Of a stretch of DNA of 64,000 bases, positions 62,504 through 64,000 are shown piece by piece; positions within the stretch are counted from its first letter, which is position 1, and every line of letters starts with the position of its first letter. The stretch is from Ligilactobacillus animalis KCTC 3501 = DSM 20602. GTDB lineage: Bacteria > Bacillota > Bacilli > Lactobacillales > Lactobacillaceae. The DNA lies in the NCBI RefSeq assembly GCF_001434535.1, contig NZ_AYYW01000014.1, positions 62,001-126,000 of the forward strand. Direction: 5' to 3'. A program made the translations under genes and the position numbers. A model generated the notes under the pieces. The model searched no databases. It was not told where the DNA came from and saw nothing but the letters and a program-made list of their open reading frames with translations.

Positions 62504-64000
62504 CTATTTTTTGAAATGCCGATGCAATTCACTGATGATCAAAATAATGACAACGATCGCTGATAGAAGATAGCCCAAGACCCCGATATTATAAATGGCG
62601 GGATGAGCAGCACTTCCCTGGACTAAGAGTGAGGAACTCATGATCAAAGCGGCTAAAATGATGGCCAAGATCACGCGGTTGACGATCTTTTCGAGCCGAT
62701 CTAGTAATTTATCTTGATCTTTGAGTTTAAAGGAGATCTTTCCTTGCCCCTGTGTCAAAATATCGAGGAGCTGTTCAAACTTAAGTGGGATCTTCGGGGC
62801 TGCTTTTGAAGCTTGGTAGAGTTCAAAGCCTAACTCTTCCAAGCTTTTTTTGACGTTGAACTGCTTTTTGAAATACTCCCGGGCAAACGGACGAGCGACC
62901 TCCATTAGAGATAACTCAGGATCTAGGGCAGCGACTATGCCTTCTAAAGAAGCAAAGGCTTTGATCAGTAAAGTTACTTCTGATTTCAATTGCAAGTTAT
63001 TTTTACGACAGAGATTTACAATACTGAACAATAAACTCGAAAGATCGATCTGGCCCAGTCCTAAGTTGAGGTATGGAGTCAAAAAGACCCCGAGTTCATT
63101 ATAGAAATCTTCTTCATCGACGGGGCCAGTGCGGTTACAAACTGCTAATACAGCTTTACCGATCTGGCGCGTATCTTTAGTGTTGAGAGCGATGACGATC
63201 TGGGCGATCCCATCTGCGAGATTTTTGGTCAAATGGCCCATCATGCCAAAATCTAAGTAGACCAAGCGATAAGGTGGCAATGTCGTGGCAGAAGTAGCTT
63301 CAATGCTTGTATTTTTGAGTTGTTTTTTGAACTGGTGTGTAGGCTGGAGTTCATTGTATTCGGGATCATCAGGCTGAAGTTGGTAAAATAATATGTTTCC
63401 CGGATGTGGATCAGCGTGGAAATAATTATCGATAAAAACTTGCTTGATGAAATTTTTGACTAGCGTTTTAGCCAAGGTCGTACGTAAAGGTTTATTCGTT
63501 TCGGTGGCTTTAGTGGCTATTAGTTTTTTGATACTTTGTCCAGGCATGGCCTGATTGACTAAGATCTTACTAGCAGAGTATTTAGGGTAAACTTTAGGCA
63601 CCCGGATGATACCGTCATTGTTGTTTAGACGGTAGAATTCGATCCCATTTTTGATCTCGATCTGAGTGTCGATCTCAGTCAAAAGGGATGTCTGGATCTC
63701 GGTAAAGATCTCTTTAGGGTCGATCACACTGAGGTCAGGGACGAATTTTAAGATCCGTAAAGCTTCTTTGAATAAAGAAAGGTCAGTTTCGACTAGTTCG
63801 GAAACATTGGGATGTTGGACTTTGACGACGACCGGGGTGTGATCATGAAGTAAAGCATGGTGTGTTTGCCCGATCGAACCAGATGCGAAAGGTCGTTCAT
63901 CAAATTGAAGGAAAATATCGCTCAACGGACAGTTATACTCAGCTTCAAGTGTTTTTTTGACAGTGGTAAAAGGATCGATCTGGACATTATCTTGGAGCTT
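62504..64000 (-). CDS. UbiB/AarF (ABC1/ADCK) family kinase-like protein, N-terminus outside window
   Basis: The frame is open to the right window edge, so the 5' end is missing; 498 residues are seen. The family pattern runs from KLQDNVQIDPFTTVKKTLE through FDERPFASGSIGQTHHALL, VVVKVQHP (ATP lysine), FHADPHPGNILF (catalytic Asp) and LDFGMMG. A C-terminal pair of helices (about the last 60 residues, then ISELHRHFKK) anchors it. ABC1 proteins support quinone or lipid metabolism. As lactobacilli generally lack ubiquinone, its role here is unknown. An in-frame TTG at 63925 is not the start. Confidence 0.88.
   Translation of the reverse strand, partial: KLQDNVQIDPFTTVKKTLEAEYNCPLSDIFLQFDERPFASGSIGQTHHALLHDHTPVVVKVQHPNVSELVETDLSLFKEALRILKFVPDLSVIDPKEIFTEIQTSLLTEIDTQIEIKNGIEFYRLNNNDGIIRVPKVYPKYSASKILVNQAMPGQSIKKLIATKATETNKPLRTTLAKTLVKNFIKQVFIDNYFHADPHPGNILFYQLQPDDPEYNELQPTHQFKKQLKNTSIEATSATTLPPYRLVYLDFGMMGHLTKNLADGIAQIVIALNTKDTRQIGKAVLAVCNRTGPVDEEDFYNELGVFLTPYLNLGLGQIDLSSLLFSIVNLCRKNNLQLKSEVTLLIKAFASLEGIVAALDPELSLMEVARPFAREYFKKQFNVKKSLEELGFELYQASKAAPKIPLKFEQLLDILTQGQGKISFKLKDQDKLLDRLEKIVNRVILAIILAALIMSSSLLVQGSAAHPAIYNIGVLGYLLSAIVVIILIISELHRHFKK

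Overview
The window looks like low-to-mid GC chromosomal DNA from a lactic acid bacterium of the Lactobacillaceae, probably near Ligilactobacillus. This is inferred from gene content (oppBCA, PepO, maltose phosphorylase, DUF4811 beside a DHA2 efflux pump, RbsU-type ribose uptake, PotABCD with a non-lipidated PotD), strong AGGAGG-type ribosome binding sites, TTG/GTG starts and a codon style rich in ATC and GATC. Species cannot be fixed from sequence reading alone. No phage, transposase, CRISPR array, tRNA or rRNA was recognised; this is core and niche-adaptation chromosome.

Layout. 1-7.1 kb: end of an oligopeptide ABC permease operon (oppB end, oppC) followed by three tandem OppA paralogues with yaaA and a consensus-matching parS site among them. 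7.1-15.2 kb: DUF554 protein, acetoin/diacetyl reductase, a vitamin B6 kinase overlapping an ECF S component, a CPA1 Na+/H+ antiporter, PepO and an aldo/keto reductase. 15.4-21.1 kb: a stand-alone jag/khpB, an OhrR-like regulator, then an alpha-glucoside locus in which the PTS permease is broken but the GH4 6-phospho-alpha-glucosidase and RpiR regulator are intact. 21.2-30.9 kb: DUF4811/DHA2 efflux pair opposite a MerR regulator, a frameshifted LytTR gene with DUF3021, a PadR-DUF1700-DUF4097-PspC envelope-stress operon, DUF3290-DUF421, and a SmtB-type zinc sensor. 31-41.2 kb: heterodimeric ABC exporter, OpuC-type compatible-solute transporter with a permease/binding-protein fusion, BrnQ with an attenuator-like leader, a Zn/Cd P-type ATPase with an ArsR-type operator, and an ASCH protein. 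41.3-50.4 kb: LacI regulator, maltose phosphorylase and beta-phosphoglucomutase, LysE exporter, a nonsense-interrupted azoreductase, a second CPA1 antiporter, a DJ-1 protein and a lipoprotein. 50.5-56.7 kb: AhpC, DUF1275, FNT channel and PotABCD. 56.7-57.5 kb: an 840-bp gene-free stretch that appears to encode three separate RNAs. 57.5-64 kb: ribose operon with a nonsense-interrupted rbsU, SemiSWEET, nitroreductase, Hsp20 and a UbiB-like kinase running off the end.

How it fits together. Maltose can be handled in two ways: PTS uptake plus GH4 (now broken at the permease) and phosphorolysis by MapA plus PgmB (intact, transporter not in the window). Carbon control is visible as cre and LacI-type operators. 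Ribose can still be phosphorylated (RbsK, RbsD) but its local importer is interrupted. Four genes carry lesions, and three of the five lesions are C:G to T:A type nonsense changes.

The most interesting material is (1) the three-RNA intergenic region, including a roughly 340-nt multibranched RNA with its own promoter and terminator that I cannot assign to a family, and (2) a dispersed intergenic hairpin element of about 130 bp in several copies, whose CACAGTG end sits at or within a few bases of stop codons and whose central stem is exchanged between copies.
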